Origin: Sphingobium sp. YR768
GTDB taxonomy: Bacteria; Pseudomonadota; Alphaproteobacteria; Sphingomonadales; Sphingomonadaceae
Assembly: GCF_900111125.1 (NCBI RefSeq)
Contig: NZ_FOGE01000002.1
Span: 62,001 to 126,000, forward strand
Reading direction: 5' to 3'
DNA length: 64,000 nucleotides
Shown: positions 52,774 through 63,200 of the stretch, in pieces
How positions within the stretch are numbered: the first letter of the stretch is position 1
Layout of the letters: every line of letters begins with the position of its first letter
Made by a program: the position numbers and the translations under genes
Notes under the pieces: generated by a model
What the model was told of the DNA's origin: nothing
What the model saw: only the letters and a program-made list of their open reading frames with translations
Databases searched by the model: none

Positions 52774-55122
52774 ATGACGACCTTGTCCCCCTATGCCGCA
52801 ATCATCTTTGGCGTCGTGCTGGCTGCTTGGCTGGGCGCGGCCGTGTGGGCGCTGCTCAGCGGTCAGCGGATGCGGCGCGAAGGCACACAGGCGCAAGGCA
52901 AGCTGGATCGGCTGGCCGTGCTGTTGGCGTCCGCTCCCGCCGCCCCGATCATCATCCATCCTGATGGCCGGCTGGAAGCCGCCGATCGCCTCGCCAAATG
53001 GCTGGGCAAGACGCGAGTGCCGACCTTCCTGTCGGAACTGACAGACGCCGATGGCGGGCTGGAACCCGATGACGGGGCCGCGCTGGCCCGCGAAATCGCC
53101 TCGGCCCAGCGCGCGGGCAAGAGTTTCGCCCTACCGGTGCGCGGCGTCGGCTCTTCCCGCCTGCTGCTGGTGCGCGGCGCGCCCGCCGGGCCGGGCCTTG
53201 CCGAAAGCGGCGGCGTGGTGCTGTGGATTTTCGATGCGACCGACAGTCAGGCCGAAATCCAGGATTTGAAAAGTCACGTCGAACAGTTGCGGGAGGCGCT
53301 GGAGGCGCTGGCCGGACTGGTCGAGGCGGCGCCGTTCCCGATGTGGCATCGCACGCCCGACCTGCGCCTCAGCCTGGTCAACAGCGCCTATGTCCGCGCG
53401 GTAGACGGCGACGATGCCGGCGAAGTGATCGCCAACGGCATCGAACTGGTCGAAATGGCCGGTGGCGTCAGCCCACAGGCTGCGGCCGCGGATGCCGTGG
53501 CGCAGGATGCCCCGATCGAACGCATGGTCCCGGCGACGATCGATGGCGAACGCCGCACCATGCGCGTGGTGGATGTGCCGCTCGGCCCGGCAGGCGTGGC
53601 CGGCTATGCCGTCGACCAGCATGAACTGGAAACCGCGCGCGTCGAACAGCGACGGCTGGAAGCGGCGCAACGCGACCTGCTCGACCGCCTGTCCGCCGGC
53701 GTGGCCCGCTTCGGCCCGGACCGGGCGCTGCGCTTCTGGAACCAGCCCTTCATCAGCCTGTTCGGCCTGCGCCAGGATGCGCTCAACGACGCTCCCTTGT
53801 TCGAGCGGGTGCTGGACCAGATGCGCGATGCGCGCCGCCTGCCCGAACATCGCGATTTTCCCGCATGGCGCACCGAACGGCGCAACTGGTTCCTTTCGCC
53901 CGACCCGCAGGAAGAAAACTGGCTGTTGCAGGACGGCACGCATTTGCGCGTCTATGCCCAGCCCTTGCCCGACGGCGGCCTGCTGCTGATCTTCGAGGAT
54001 CGGACCGAGCAGGTCCAGCTTTCGAGCGCGCGCGATACCCTGCTGCGCGTGCGCACCGCGACTTTCGACAATCTGTTCGAATCGATCGGCGTCTTCGCCT
54101 CCGACGGCCGACTGCAAATGTGGAACAGCCGTTTCCGCACCATCTGGGGCGCCAGCGAGGATCTGCTCGCTTCCCATCCCCGCATCGACGACCTGATGCG
54201 CGCCGTGCAGGCCCAGCTTGCCAAGCCGCAGCAGAGCAATCTGGTCCGCGAACTGGTGCGCGCCGCCACGGTGGAGCGCAAGCAGCGCGCCGGCCATGTC
54301 GGCTTTGCCGATGGGCGCATTTTCGAATTTGCGGCCATGCCCCTGCCGGACGGCAACGCGCTGTTCACCATGCTTGACGTGACCGACAGCCGCCGGGTCG
54401 AACAGGTGCTGCGCGACCGGAACGAGGCGCTGGAACAGGCGGATCAGGTCAAGACCGCCTTCGTCACCAATATGAGCTATGAACTGCGCACGCCGCTCAC
54501 CACCATTTCCGGTTTCGCCGAGATGATGAGTGCGGGCTATGCCGGGGAATTGAGCGAAGCGGCCACGGGCTATGTCGACGGCATTCTCCAGAGCACGGCC
54601 CGTCTGTCGATGCTGATCGACAATGTGCTGGACCTGACGCAGGGCGAAGTCGGCACTCTGCCGATCGAGCGCGCGCCGGTCGACCTGACGGCGGTAGCGC
54701 GCGAAAGCGCCGAGCGACTGAAGGCGCAGGCGGCGGCCAAGGGCATGGAACTCGCCACCTCGCTTCAGGGCAGTCTTGGCACGGTAAAGGGCGATGCCCG
54801 CCGGATCGGGCAGGCGATCGAGCATCTGCTGGAAAATGCGATCCGCTATTGCGGAAAGGATGCCCGCATCCTGCTGCATGGCGACGGCACGGGGGACAAG
54901 GCGCGGATCGTCGTGTCGGACAATGGCCCCGGCATTTCCGCGGCCCAGCAAAAGGCAATCTTCGATCCCGCCGCCCGTGCCGATCAGGCCCGCAATGGCG
55001 GCCGCGCCGGTATCGGCCTGCCGCTCGCCCGCCAGTTGGCGGAGGCGCATGGCGGCAGTCTGACCCTCCTGTCCCGCCCCGGACAGGGCACCATGGCAAC
55101 GATCGAACTGCCCCGTGGCTGA
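52774..55122 (+). CDS. divL: DivL-like tyrosine pseudokinase (PAS sensor histidine kinase fold)
   Basis: 782 aa. One N-terminal membrane helix (AAIIFGVVLAAWLGAAVWALL), several PAS-like domains between about residues 60 and 540, then a HisKA-like dimerisation domain and an HATPase domain (ENAIRYC, SDNGPGIS, GRAGIGLPLARQLAEAHGG). In the H-box the phosphoacceptor His is replaced by Tyr: NMSYELRTPL (Tyr569). Among alphaproteobacteria this substitution defines DivL, which in Caulobacter binds DivK and controls CckA-CtrA signalling as a regulator rather than a kinase. First gene of a rightward operon, overlapping tsaE by 8 bases. Confidence 0.9.
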   Translation: MTTLSPYAAIIFGVVLAAWLGAAVWALLSGQRMRREGTQAQGKLDRLAVLLASAPAAPIIIHPDGRLEAADRLAKWLGKTRVPTFLSELTDADGGLEPDDGAALAREIASAQRAGKSFALPVRGVGSSRLLLVRGAPAGPGLAESGGVVLWIFDATDSQAEIQDLKSHVEQLREALEALAGLVEAAPFPMWHRTPDLRLSLVNSAYVRAVDGDDAGEVIANGIELVEMAGGVSPQAAAADAVAQDAPIERMVPATIDGERRTMRVVDVPLGPAGVAGYAVDQHELETARVEQRRLEAAQRDLLDRLSAGVARFGPDRALRFWNQPFISLFGLRQDALNDAPLFERVLDQMRDARRLPEHRDFPAWRTERRNWFLSPDPQEENWLLQDGTHLRVYAQPLPDGGLLLIFEDRTEQVQLSSARDTLLRVRTATFDNLFESIGVFASDGRLQMWNSRFRTIWGASEDLLASHPRIDDLMRAVQAQLAKPQQSNLVRELVRAATVERKQRAGHVGFADGRIFEFAAMPLPDGNALFTMLDVTDSRRVEQVLRDRNEALEQADQVKTAFVTNMSYELRTPLTTISGFAEMMSAGYAGELSEAATGYVDGILQSTARLSMLIDNVLDLTQGEVGTLPIERAPVDLTAVARESAERLKAQAAAKGMELATSLQGSLGTVKGDARRIGQAIEHLLENAIRYCGKDARILLHGDGTGDKARIVVSDNGPGISAAQQKAIFDPAARADQARNGGRAGIGLPLARQLAEAHGGSLTLLSRPGQGTMATIELPRG

Positions 55123-55585
55123 GGCGGTACTGGACCTGAGCGGGGAAGCCGCGATGCTGGACCTTGGCCGGCGCATCGCCACCCATGTCCGCATCGGCGA
55201 CGTGATCATGCTGGAAGGCGGGCTGGGCGCGGGCAAGACGACGCTGGCGCGCGGCCTGCTCGAAGCGCTGGGGCTGGAAGGCGAAGCGCCTAGTCCCAGC
55301 TTCGCGATCGTCCAGCCCTATGACGTGCCCGAAGTCCGCCTGCCGGTCGCCCATGTCGATCTTTACCGGCTGGACGGGCCGGACGAGGTGGAGGAACTGG
55401 CGCTCGGCGATTATCTGATGGACAGCCTGCTGATCATCGAATGGCCCGATCGTCTGGGCAGCGGACTATGGTCCCACAGCCTGCGCCTCACCATCGACTT
55501 TGTCCAGGATGGGGCGGGAGATAACGCGCGACGCTTGACAGCGGACGTGCCGGACGCTTGGACGGAGCGATGGTCACAAATATGA
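55115..55585 (+). CDS. tsaE: tRNA threonylcarbamoyladenosine ATPase TsaE
   Basis: P-loop ATPase of the TsaB-TsaD-TsaE complex that makes t6A37 in tRNAs reading ANN codons; 156 aa. Seen: Walker A GGLGAGKT (35-42), SPSFAIVQPYD (switch-like Thr/Ser region), HVDLYRLDGPDEVEELAL (Walker B-like), LLIIEWPDRLG. GTG 55115 overlaps the divL stop by 8 bases, so translation is coupled. tsaB and tsaD are not in the window. Confidence 0.95.
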   Translation: MAEAVLDLSGEAAMLDLGRRIATHVRIGDVIMLEGGLGAGKTTLARGLLEALGLEGEAPSPSFAIVQPYDVPEVRLPVAHVDLYRLDGPDEVEELALGDYLMDSLLIIEWPDRLGSGLWSHSLRLTIDFVQDGAGDNARRLTADVPDAWTERWSQI

Positions 55586-56568
55586 TCCCGCCCGTTTCGG
55601 CGCCCGCCTTTCTTGCCGATGCTGGCTGGGATGGCGCCGCCATCGTCCCGCTCGCCGGCGATGCCTCCTTCCGCCGCTATTTCCGCGTGCTGGACGGCGG
55701 ACGCCGCGCCGTGCTGATGGATGCGCCGCCGCCGCATGAAGATCCGCGCCCTTTCATCGCCATCGCCGAACATCTGCTGGCCGACGGTTTCGCCGCGCCG
55801 CGCATATTGGCGCGCGACCTGAAGGAAGGGCTGGTCCTGATCGAGGATTTCGGCGACCTGCGGATCAAGGAGCATCTGGAGGCCGATCCGGCCGACGAAC
55901 TGTCGCTCTACGCCCGTGCCGTCGACCTGATCGCCGATCTGCATCGCCTGCCGCCCGCCGACCTGCCGCCCTATGATCGGGCGGTCTATCAGCGGGAAGC
56001 CGGCCTGCTGACCGAATGGTACTGCCCGGCGATCGGCCTGTCGGTGGACGATGACGCCTATGTCGCCGCCTGGGACGCGGTCTTGCCGCTGGTCGAGGAA
56101 TCGGTCAGCCCGACCGTCACCGTGCTGCGCGACTATCATGCCGAAAATATCATGCTGATCGACCGGGCGGCCTCCCATGGCCTTGGCCTGCTCGATTTTC
56201 AGGACGCGCTGGCGGGCCACCCCGCTTATGATCTGGTATCCCTGTTGCAGGATGCCCGGCGCGACGTGCCGGTTGAGGTCGAGGCCGCGATGCTGGCCCA
56301 TTATAAGGCTATCGCATCGCCCCCCGCCGATTTCGACGCCGCCTATGCGGTGCTGGGCGCGCAGCGCAATGCCAAGATTATCGGCATCTTCACCCGCCTG
56401 TGGAAGCGCGATGGCAAGCCGCGCTACCTGTCCTTCCTGCCGCGCATGTGGGGCCTGCTGGAACGCGACCTTGCGCATCCGGCGCTGGCGCCCGTCGCCG
56501 CCTGGTTCGACGCGAATATCCCGGCCGATCAGCGCCATCATGCCCTACAGGAGTATGCCCCCGCATGA
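55570..56568 (+). CDS. amgK: AmgK-like MurNAc/GlcNAc anomeric kinase (APH fold)
   Basis: 332 aa aminoglycoside-phosphotransferase-fold kinase. Seen: ATP-binding N-lobe (PLAGDASFRRYFRVL, RRAVLMDAPP), catalytic loop LRDYHAENIMLI, and metal-binding LLDFQDALAGHPAYDLVSLL. Directly upstream of murU, the arrangement of the AmgK-MurU shortcut in which recycled MurNAc is 1-phosphorylated then converted to UDP-MurNAc, bypassing fosfomycin-sensitive de novo synthesis. ATG 55570 overlaps the tsaE end; ATG 55582 is an alternative. Confidence 0.85.
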   Translation: MVTNMIPPVSAPAFLADAGWDGAAIVPLAGDASFRRYFRVLDGGRRAVLMDAPPPHEDPRPFIAIAEHLLADGFAAPRILARDLKEGLVLIEDFGDLRIKEHLEADPADELSLYARAVDLIADLHRLPPADLPPYDRAVYQREAGLLTEWYCPAIGLSVDDDAYVAAWDAVLPLVEESVSPTVTVLRDYHAENIMLIDRAASHGLGLLDFQDALAGHPAYDLVSLLQDARRDVPVEVEAAMLAHYKAIASPPADFDAAYAVLGAQRNAKIIGIFTRLWKRDGKPRYLSFLPRMWGLLERDLAHPALAPVAAWFDANIPADQRHHALQEYAPA

Positions 56569-57275
56569 TCGACACCGCCATGCTGATGGCCGCAGGGCTG
56601 GGCAAGCGGATGCGTCCGCTCACCGCGACCCGGCCCAAGCCGCTGGTCAAGGTGGCGGGCAAGCCGCTGATGGACCATGCACTCGACCGGCTGGAAGCGG
56701 GCGGCATCAGGAAGGTCGTCGTCAACGTCCATTATCTGGCCGACACGGTGGAAGCGCATCTGAAATCGCGCAAATGCGGGCTGGACTTCGCCGTTTCGGA
56801 CGAACGGGCCAAGCTTCTGGAAACCGGCGGTGGCCTGATCAAAGCAAAACCGCTGCTCGGCGACGGCCCCGTCTTTTGCGTCAACAGCGACAATTACTGG
56901 ATCGACGGTCCCAGTGAGACATTCGCGATGATGCGCCGGATATGGGACCCTGCAAAAATGGATGCGCTGCTGCTGCTCATCCCGCAGGCCCGCGCCATGT
57001 GCCATTCCGGGCCGGGCGATTTCCATATGGACGCCAATGGCCGCCTGACCCGGCGCAAACAGGGTCATGTCGCGCCCTTCGTCTATATCGGCATCCAGAT
57101 CATCTCGTCCGACCTGCTGGTCGATCCCCCAGCCGACGTCTTCTCGACCAACATCTTCTGGAACCGCGCGATCGAAAAGGGCCGCCTCTACGGCGTGTCG
57201 CATCAGGGACTTTGGTTCGACGTCGGCACGCCAAAGGCCATTCCGGTGGTGGAGTCGATGATCGCCCATGGGTGA
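56565..57275 (+). CDS. murU: MurU-like MurNAc-1-phosphate uridylyltransferase
   Basis: 236 aa nucleotidyltransferase. Seen: signature AMLMAAGLGKRMRPLTATRPKPLVKVAGKPL, ETGGGLIKAKPLLGD, VNSDNYWIDG (metal-binding Asp), GHVAPFVYIGIQI, and WFDVGTPKA near the end. ATG 56565 overlaps the amgK stop as ATGA, so the two are translationally coupled. Together they form the peptidoglycan-recycling salvage route; the pair is the main reason for naming it MurU rather than a glucose- or mannose-1-P transferase. Confidence 0.87.
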   Translation: MIDTAMLMAAGLGKRMRPLTATRPKPLVKVAGKPLMDHALDRLEAGGIRKVVVNVHYLADTVEAHLKSRKCGLDFAVSDERAKLLETGGGLIKAKPLLGDGPVFCVNSDNYWIDGPSETFAMMRRIWDPAKMDALLLLIPQARAMCHSGPGDFHMDANGRLTRRKQGHVAPFVYIGIQIISSDLLVDPPADVFSTNIFWNRAIEKGRLYGVSHQGLWFDVGTPKAIPVVESMIAHG

Positions 57276-60237
57276 TCGCACACACCCCGCCTTGTTCACC
57301 ATTCCGGCGCATCGCGCTTTCGCCGACGCTCTGGTCGCGGGCCTGCTGGCCCAGCATCGCGGCGATCCGATGGCGCTGGCGCAGGGCATGGTCCTGTTGC
57401 CCAACAACCGCGCCATCCGGGCGGTCAGCGACGCTTTCGTCCGGCAATCGGGCGGCGGGCTGCTCTTGCCGCGACTGGTGGCAATCGGCGATCCCGATCT
57501 TGGCGAGCAGGTCGGCGGCGCGCTCGATCCGCTGGGCGAGGAGGAGGCGATCCCGCCCGCCATCGCGCCGATGCGCCGACAGATGATCCTGGCCCGCATG
57601 GTGCAGCAGGCCAAGCCGGAGGTCGACGCCGGGCAGGCGCTGTTGCTGGGGCAGGCGCTGGGCGCCGTGCTGGACCAGATGCAGGTGGAGCGCGTGCCGC
57701 TGACCGCGCTGCGCGACCTGACCCTTTCGGAAGACCTGTCAAAACATTGGCAGACTTCCTTGAAAATATTCGAGATATTGATTGCCCGCTGGCCCGATGA
57801 ACTGGCGCGGACCGGCTGCATCGATCTGGCCGACCGGCGCAATCGGCTGTTCGATCGACTGACGGCCCGCTGGGCAACGCATCCGCCTGCGGGCTTCGCC
57901 GTGGCGGCCGGCATCTCCACCACGGCCCCCGCCGTCGCCCGACTGCTGCGCCGGATCGGCATGATGCCGAACGGGTCGGTGGTGTTCGCCGGCTTGGACC
58001 AGCATATGGACCCGGAGGCATGGGATGCGATCGGCCCGTTCGATCCCGATCCGCTCACCGGCCAGCGCAAGCCGGGCCATGAAAGCCATCCCCAATATGC
58101 GCTGAAGCGCCTGCTCGACGGCATGAGCGCCACGCGCGAGGATGTCGCCAACTGGCGCTGGGGCAGCGAGCATGATGCGCGGGCGGTGCGCGGGCGCAAT
58201 ATCTCCAACGCGATGCTGCCGCCCAAACTCACCAGTCGCTGGCGTGACCTGAAAACGGCGGATCGCTCGCTGGCCGGGGTCGAGGCGCTGGAGGTGGCGA
58301 CACCCGGCGAGGAAGCGCAGGCCATCGCCATCGCCCTGCGGGAGGCGCTGGAAACGCCGGCACGCACCGCCGCGCTGGTGACGCCCGACCGGCAACTGGC
58401 GACACGTGTGTCCGCCCATCTGCGTCGCTGGGGGATAGAGGCGGACGACAGCGCCGGTTCGCCACTCTCCCGCCTGCTGCCCGGCACGCTGCTGATCGCC
58501 ATGGCCGAAGCCGTGTCCGAACGCTTCGCCCCGGTATCGCTGCTGACCCTGCTCAAACATCCGCTGGTGATGAAGGGGGAGGGGCGCCTGCCTTGGCTGG
58601 AGGGCGTCCGCGCGCTCGACCTGCTGCTGCGCGGACCACGACCGCAGGCGGGCCTGATCGGCATCGACCTGCTGATGCATCCCCGTGCCGACGATCGGCA
58701 GCGGGTGTTGCGCGCGCAGGTGAGCGACTGGTGGCCAACCGCCCGCGTGCTGCTGGAACCGCTGGAAACGGGCTTCGCCACGGCCACCGATCTCGCCGCC
58801 CAACTGGCGGTGCTGCGCGAACAGGCCAGCATGCTGACCGGCGAAACCGTCTGGGCCGGGCATCAGGGCCATGCCGCCGCCGATCTGTTCGCAGAAATGG
58901 AGGCCGCCGCGCCGGAAGGGCCACGGCAGGCCGATCCGCGCGCGCTGCCCGCGCTGCTTGATCATATGCTGGGCGGCGTCTCCGTCCGCCCGCCGCAGGG
59001 CGGCCATCCGCGCATCTCCATATTGGGCCTGATCGAAGCACGTCTGATGCAGGCCGACCTGATGATCCTGGGCGGCCTTAACGAAGGCACCTGGCCGGGC
59101 TTGCCCGCGCCCGATCCCTGGCTCGCCCCGCGCATCCGGCGCGAACTTGGCCTGCCGGGGCTGGAAACCCGCATCGGTCTTGCCGCCCATGACTTCGCCA
59201 GCGCGCTGGGCGCCCCGCACGTCCTGATCACCCGCGCTCGTCGTGGCAGCGGCGGCCCGGCGGTCGCCTCCCGCTTCTGGCTGCGATTGAAGGCGATGGC
59301 CGGACTGCAATGGAAATCGGCGGAGCGCTACGCCGGTTTCGCCCGCGCAATCGACGCGCCCGCCGCTTACCATCCGGCCAAACGCCCCGCGCCCGTGCCG
59401 CCCGCTCTGGCGCGGCCTACCGTCATTCCCGTCACCGATGTCGACCGGCTGAAGGCCGATCCCTTCGCCTTCTACGCCAAGCGCGTGTTGCGCCTCACCC
59501 GGCTCGATCCGGTCGATGCCGATGCCGGCCCGGCCTGGCGCGGGACGGCGGTGCATGACGTGCTGCAACGCTGGGCCGAAGCGGGCACGCTGGACCCCGC
59601 CGATCTGGAAGCGCGCGCCCGCGCCATGTTCGACCAGCCTGAAGTGCATCCGCTGCTCAAGGCCCTGTGGCAACCCCGCCTGATCGAGGCGATCCGCTGG
59701 ATCGCGGCCGAAGTGGCCAAGGACAAGGCCGAAGGCCGCACCATATTGGCCGTCGAGCAGGAGGGACGCGCGGAGATCGCCGGCGTCACCGTGATGGGCA
59801 AGGCCGACCGGATCGACCGCCTGGTGGACGGCCGGATCGGCATCATCGACTACAAGACCGGCAAGCCGCCCAGCGCGCGGCAGGTGAAGGCCGGCTATAC
59901 GCTGCAACTCGGCCTGCTGGGCGTGATCGCCGAACTGGGCGGGTTCGAAGGGCTGGGAACGCGCGTGCAGGCGGGCGATTTCGAATATTGGTCGCTCGCC
60001 AAGAAGGGCGACCAGTTCGGCTATCGCGAACGGCCGGTCGACCCAATGGGCAAGCGCGACAAGATCGTCACCGACAGCTTCACTGCCCATGCCCATGAAC
60101 ATTTCGAAGCGGTCGCCAACGACTATCTGCTCGGAGCCGCGCCGTTCCGGGCGGAAATCAACCCCGAAGTGGCCAATTATGGCGATTATGACCAGCTGAT
60201 GCGGCTGGAGGAATGGTATGGCCGCGACGATGGCTAA
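57268..60237 (+). CDS. addB: AddB, helicase-nuclease subunit for double-strand-break repair
   Basis: 989 aa alphaproteobacterial AddB. N-terminal inactivated helicase-like region (PAHRAFADALVAGLLAQH ... VLLPNNRAIRAVSDAF) and a C-terminal PD-(D/E)xK nuclease domain: GTAVHDVLQRWAE, GKADRIDRLVDGRIGIIDYKTGKPP. The Cys residues of the Fe-S cluster found in Bacillus AddB are not seen, as usual for the alpha group. Overlaps murU by 8 bases and addA by 20. With AddA it resects ends and loads RecA, replacing RecBCD. Confidence 0.95.
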   Translation: MGDRTHPALFTIPAHRAFADALVAGLLAQHRGDPMALAQGMVLLPNNRAIRAVSDAFVRQSGGGLLLPRLVAIGDPDLGEQVGGALDPLGEEEAIPPAIAPMRRQMILARMVQQAKPEVDAGQALLLGQALGAVLDQMQVERVPLTALRDLTLSEDLSKHWQTSLKIFEILIARWPDELARTGCIDLADRRNRLFDRLTARWATHPPAGFAVAAGISTTAPAVARLLRRIGMMPNGSVVFAGLDQHMDPEAWDAIGPFDPDPLTGQRKPGHESHPQYALKRLLDGMSATREDVANWRWGSEHDARAVRGRNISNAMLPPKLTSRWRDLKTADRSLAGVEALEVATPGEEAQAIAIALREALETPARTAALVTPDRQLATRVSAHLRRWGIEADDSAGSPLSRLLPGTLLIAMAEAVSERFAPVSLLTLLKHPLVMKGEGRLPWLEGVRALDLLLRGPRPQAGLIGIDLLMHPRADDRQRVLRAQVSDWWPTARVLLEPLETGFATATDLAAQLAVLREQASMLTGETVWAGHQGHAAADLFAEMEAAAPEGPRQADPRALPALLDHMLGGVSVRPPQGGHPRISILGLIEARLMQADLMILGGLNEGTWPGLPAPDPWLAPRIRRELGLPGLETRIGLAAHDFASALGAPHVLITRARRGSGGPAVASRFWLRLKAMAGLQWKSAERYAGFARAIDAPAAYHPAKRPAPVPPALARPTVIPVTDVDRLKADPFAFYAKRVLRLTRLDPVDADAGPAWRGTAVHDVLQRWAEAGTLDPADLEARARAMFDQPEVHPLLKALWQPRLIEAIRWIAAEVAKDKAEGRTILAVEQEGRAEIAGVTVMGKADRIDRLVDGRIGIIDYKTGKPPSARQVKAGYTLQLGLLGVIAELGGFEGLGTRVQAGDFEYWSLAKKGDQFGYRERPVDPMGKRDKIVTDSFTAHAHEHFEAVANDYLLGAAPFRAEINPEVANYGDYDQLMRLEEWYGRDDG

Positions 60238-63200
60238 AGCGCTCCAGAAATTGCTGGGCGATCAGGCCCGCGCGGCCGCGCCCAATGCCCATGTCTGGCT
60301 GTCGGCCTCCGCCGGCACGGGCAAGACCCACGTGCTGACTGCGCGCGTCTTCCGCCTGCTTTTGCAGGGGGTGCGGCCGGAAAATATCCTCTGCCTCACC
60401 TTTACCAAGGCAGGCGCGGCGGAAATGGCCGACCGTATCCATGATCGGCTCGCCGCCTGGGTGCAGATGGACGGGACTGCGCTGGCGACGGACCTGATGG
60501 CGCTGGGCGAGGATTTCGGCCCGGCGATGCAGGACCATGCCCGTCGCCTCTTCGCCGAAGTGCTGGAGTCCACCGGCGGCGGCCTGCGCATCCAGACCAT
60601 TCACGGCTTCTGCCAGCAATTGCTGACCGCCTTCCCGCTGGAGGCCGATCTCGCGCCGGGCTTCCGCCCGCTCGATCAGCGCGAACAATCGAGCCTGGCG
60701 CGCCAGACGCTCGCCGACCTCGTTGTAACGGCGCAGGAGCAGGGCGACGCCGCGCTGATGGAAGCGCTCCAGTCGCTGAGCCTGCGACTGGGCGAGGGCG
60801 GGGCGGAGCAGTTCCTGCTGCGCTGCGCCGCGCGGGGGGATGCGCTGAGCGACCTGCCCGAAGCGATCGCACCATGGGTTGCGGAACAACTCGGCTTGCC
60901 CGATGGCGATATCGATCAATGGCTTGCCGACCAATGTTCCGATGATGTCTTCGATATGCGTGCGCTCGACTGGGTGGTCCGCGCCAATGTCGACTGGGGC
61001 AAGACCCGCGCACTGGAGCGATGCGACCGGATCGCGGCATGGCGCGTGCTCGATCCCGCAGGCCGGGCGGCGACGCTGACCGACCTGCATCGCGCCTGGG
61101 CCAAGGCCGACGGCGATTTTCTGGAGAGCAAGGGCTTCGTCCCGCCGGTCGACGGCTATGCCGATATGGCGATGCGCCTCTATGAGCGCTGCGGCGCGCT
61201 GATCGCGATGAAGCTGCGCGCCGATTATGCCGCTGTGCTGGCGCAGGCCCTCCATGCCGGCCGCGCCTATGCGCGCGGCTATGCGCAGGCCAAGCGGCTG
61301 GCCGGCGCGGTGGATTTCGACGATCTGATCGCCCGCACCGCCAGCCTGCTGGAACAGCCGGGCATCGCCGAGTGGATACGCTACAAGCTGGACCAGCGGA
61401 TCGACCACATCCTGGTCGATGAGGCGCAGGACACCAATGCCGCGCAATGGCGGATCGTCCGCACGCTGGCCGAGGAATTTTTCGCAGTCGAATGGTCGCC
61501 GGAGCAAAAGGTCCGCACCATCTTCACCGTGGGCGATTTCAAACAGGCGATCTTCGGCTTTCAGGGCACCAGCCCCGCCAATTTCGAAGCCGCCCGCCTG
61601 CTGTTCAAGCGCGACGCCGACCAGTCCGGCCATGACTTCTTCAATCTCTCGCTCGACCGCAGCTTCCGCTCGACCCCGGCGGTGCTGGACGTGGTGGACC
61701 GCACCATTGCTACGCTGCGCGGCGAACGGCTGGGGCTGGAAAGCGGCGAAGTCCATCATATCAGCGCCAACCGCCACCCCGGCGAAGTGCTGCTGTGGAA
61801 ACCGGTCGTCGCCAACCTGTCCGAAGAAGCAGAGGGCGAGGAGGATTGGGCCGAGGATCAGGAACGTGTTCTCGCCCAACGGATCGCCCGACAGATCAAG
61901 CAGTGGATCGACGAAGGCCTGATGCTGGAAAGCCGGGGCCGCCCGGTGCGCGCGGGCGACATCATGATCCTGGTCCGCCGCCGCAGCGAACTGGCGCGCC
62001 TCATCGTCGCGCGCCTCTATGAAGAACAGGTGGCCGTCGCCGGGATCGACCGGCTGCGCCTGAACGCCCCGCTGGCGGTGCGCGATCTGCTGGCCGCGCT
62101 GCGCTTTGCCGTGCAGCCCGAGGATGAACTGAACCTCGCCGCCTTGCTGGTGTCGCCGCTGATCGGCTGGACCCAGGACGAACTGATGACCCGGCTGATC
62201 GGGCGCAAGACCGGCCTGTGGCGGCACCTCAACCAGACGCAGCCCGACGCCCTGCTCCAGCCGTTGCGCGATCTGCTGGGCGTGGCGGACTTCACCACCC
62301 CCTATCGCTATCTGGAGGCGATCCTGTCCGGGGCGATGGACGGACGGCGCAGGCTGATCGCGCGACTGGGTGCCGAAGCGGCCGACCCGATCGAGGAATT
62401 GCTGAACGCCGCGCTCGCCTTTGAGAGCGACGATCATCCCTCGCTTCAGCGCTTCATCGACTGGTTCGACCGGGGCGAAGTGGAAATCGTGCGCGATGCG
62501 GCGGCGGCAGGCGACATGCTGCGGCTGCTGACCGTGCACGGTGCGAAGGGCCTGCAAGCCCCGATCGTCATCCTGGCCGACGCCTGTATCGATCCCGATG
62601 CCGGCAATCGATCGGACTCGCTGGAGTGGAATGGCCTGCCCATCCTCGCCCCGCGCAAGGCGGAACGGCAGGGACCGATCGGCGATGTCGCGGCTGCCGC
62701 CGCGCAAGTCGATCGGGAAGAGCATTGGCGGCTGCTCTATGTCGCCCTGACCCGCGCCGAGGAGAGGCTGATCGTCGCCGGATCGCTCGGCCCCCGCGCC
62801 AAAGGCGAAGTGAAGCCGGAAAGCTGGTTCGCTGCCGTCGAAGGCGCGATGGTGTCGCTGGGCGCGGAATGGGATGCCGATCCGCTCTGGGGCGCGACCC
62901 GCCGTTGGCAGGGCAGCGAGATATTGCCGCCCAGAAAGGCCGAGCCGGAGACGATCGCCGAACGAACGGCACTGGCCGAACCGGGTTGGCTACGACAAGC
63001 TGCGCCCGCCGAAGCCCGGCCGCCACGCCCTCTCGCCCCCTCCGCGCAGGTCGAGGATGACGTGCCCTATCCACCGCCAACCCCAGCGATGCGCCAGGCG
63101 GCTGAGCGCGGGCGCTGGCTTCACGCGCTGTTCGAACGCCTGCCCGCCGTCCCGGTCGATCGCCGCCGCGACGCCGCCGATCGCTGGCTGGTGCAGCAAG

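Noticed and set aside
56538-62725. Long minus-strand open frames (764, 787 and 855 codons) over murU, addB and addA
   Set aside because: All oppose clearly conserved genes; composition typical of antisense frames in GC-rich DNA.
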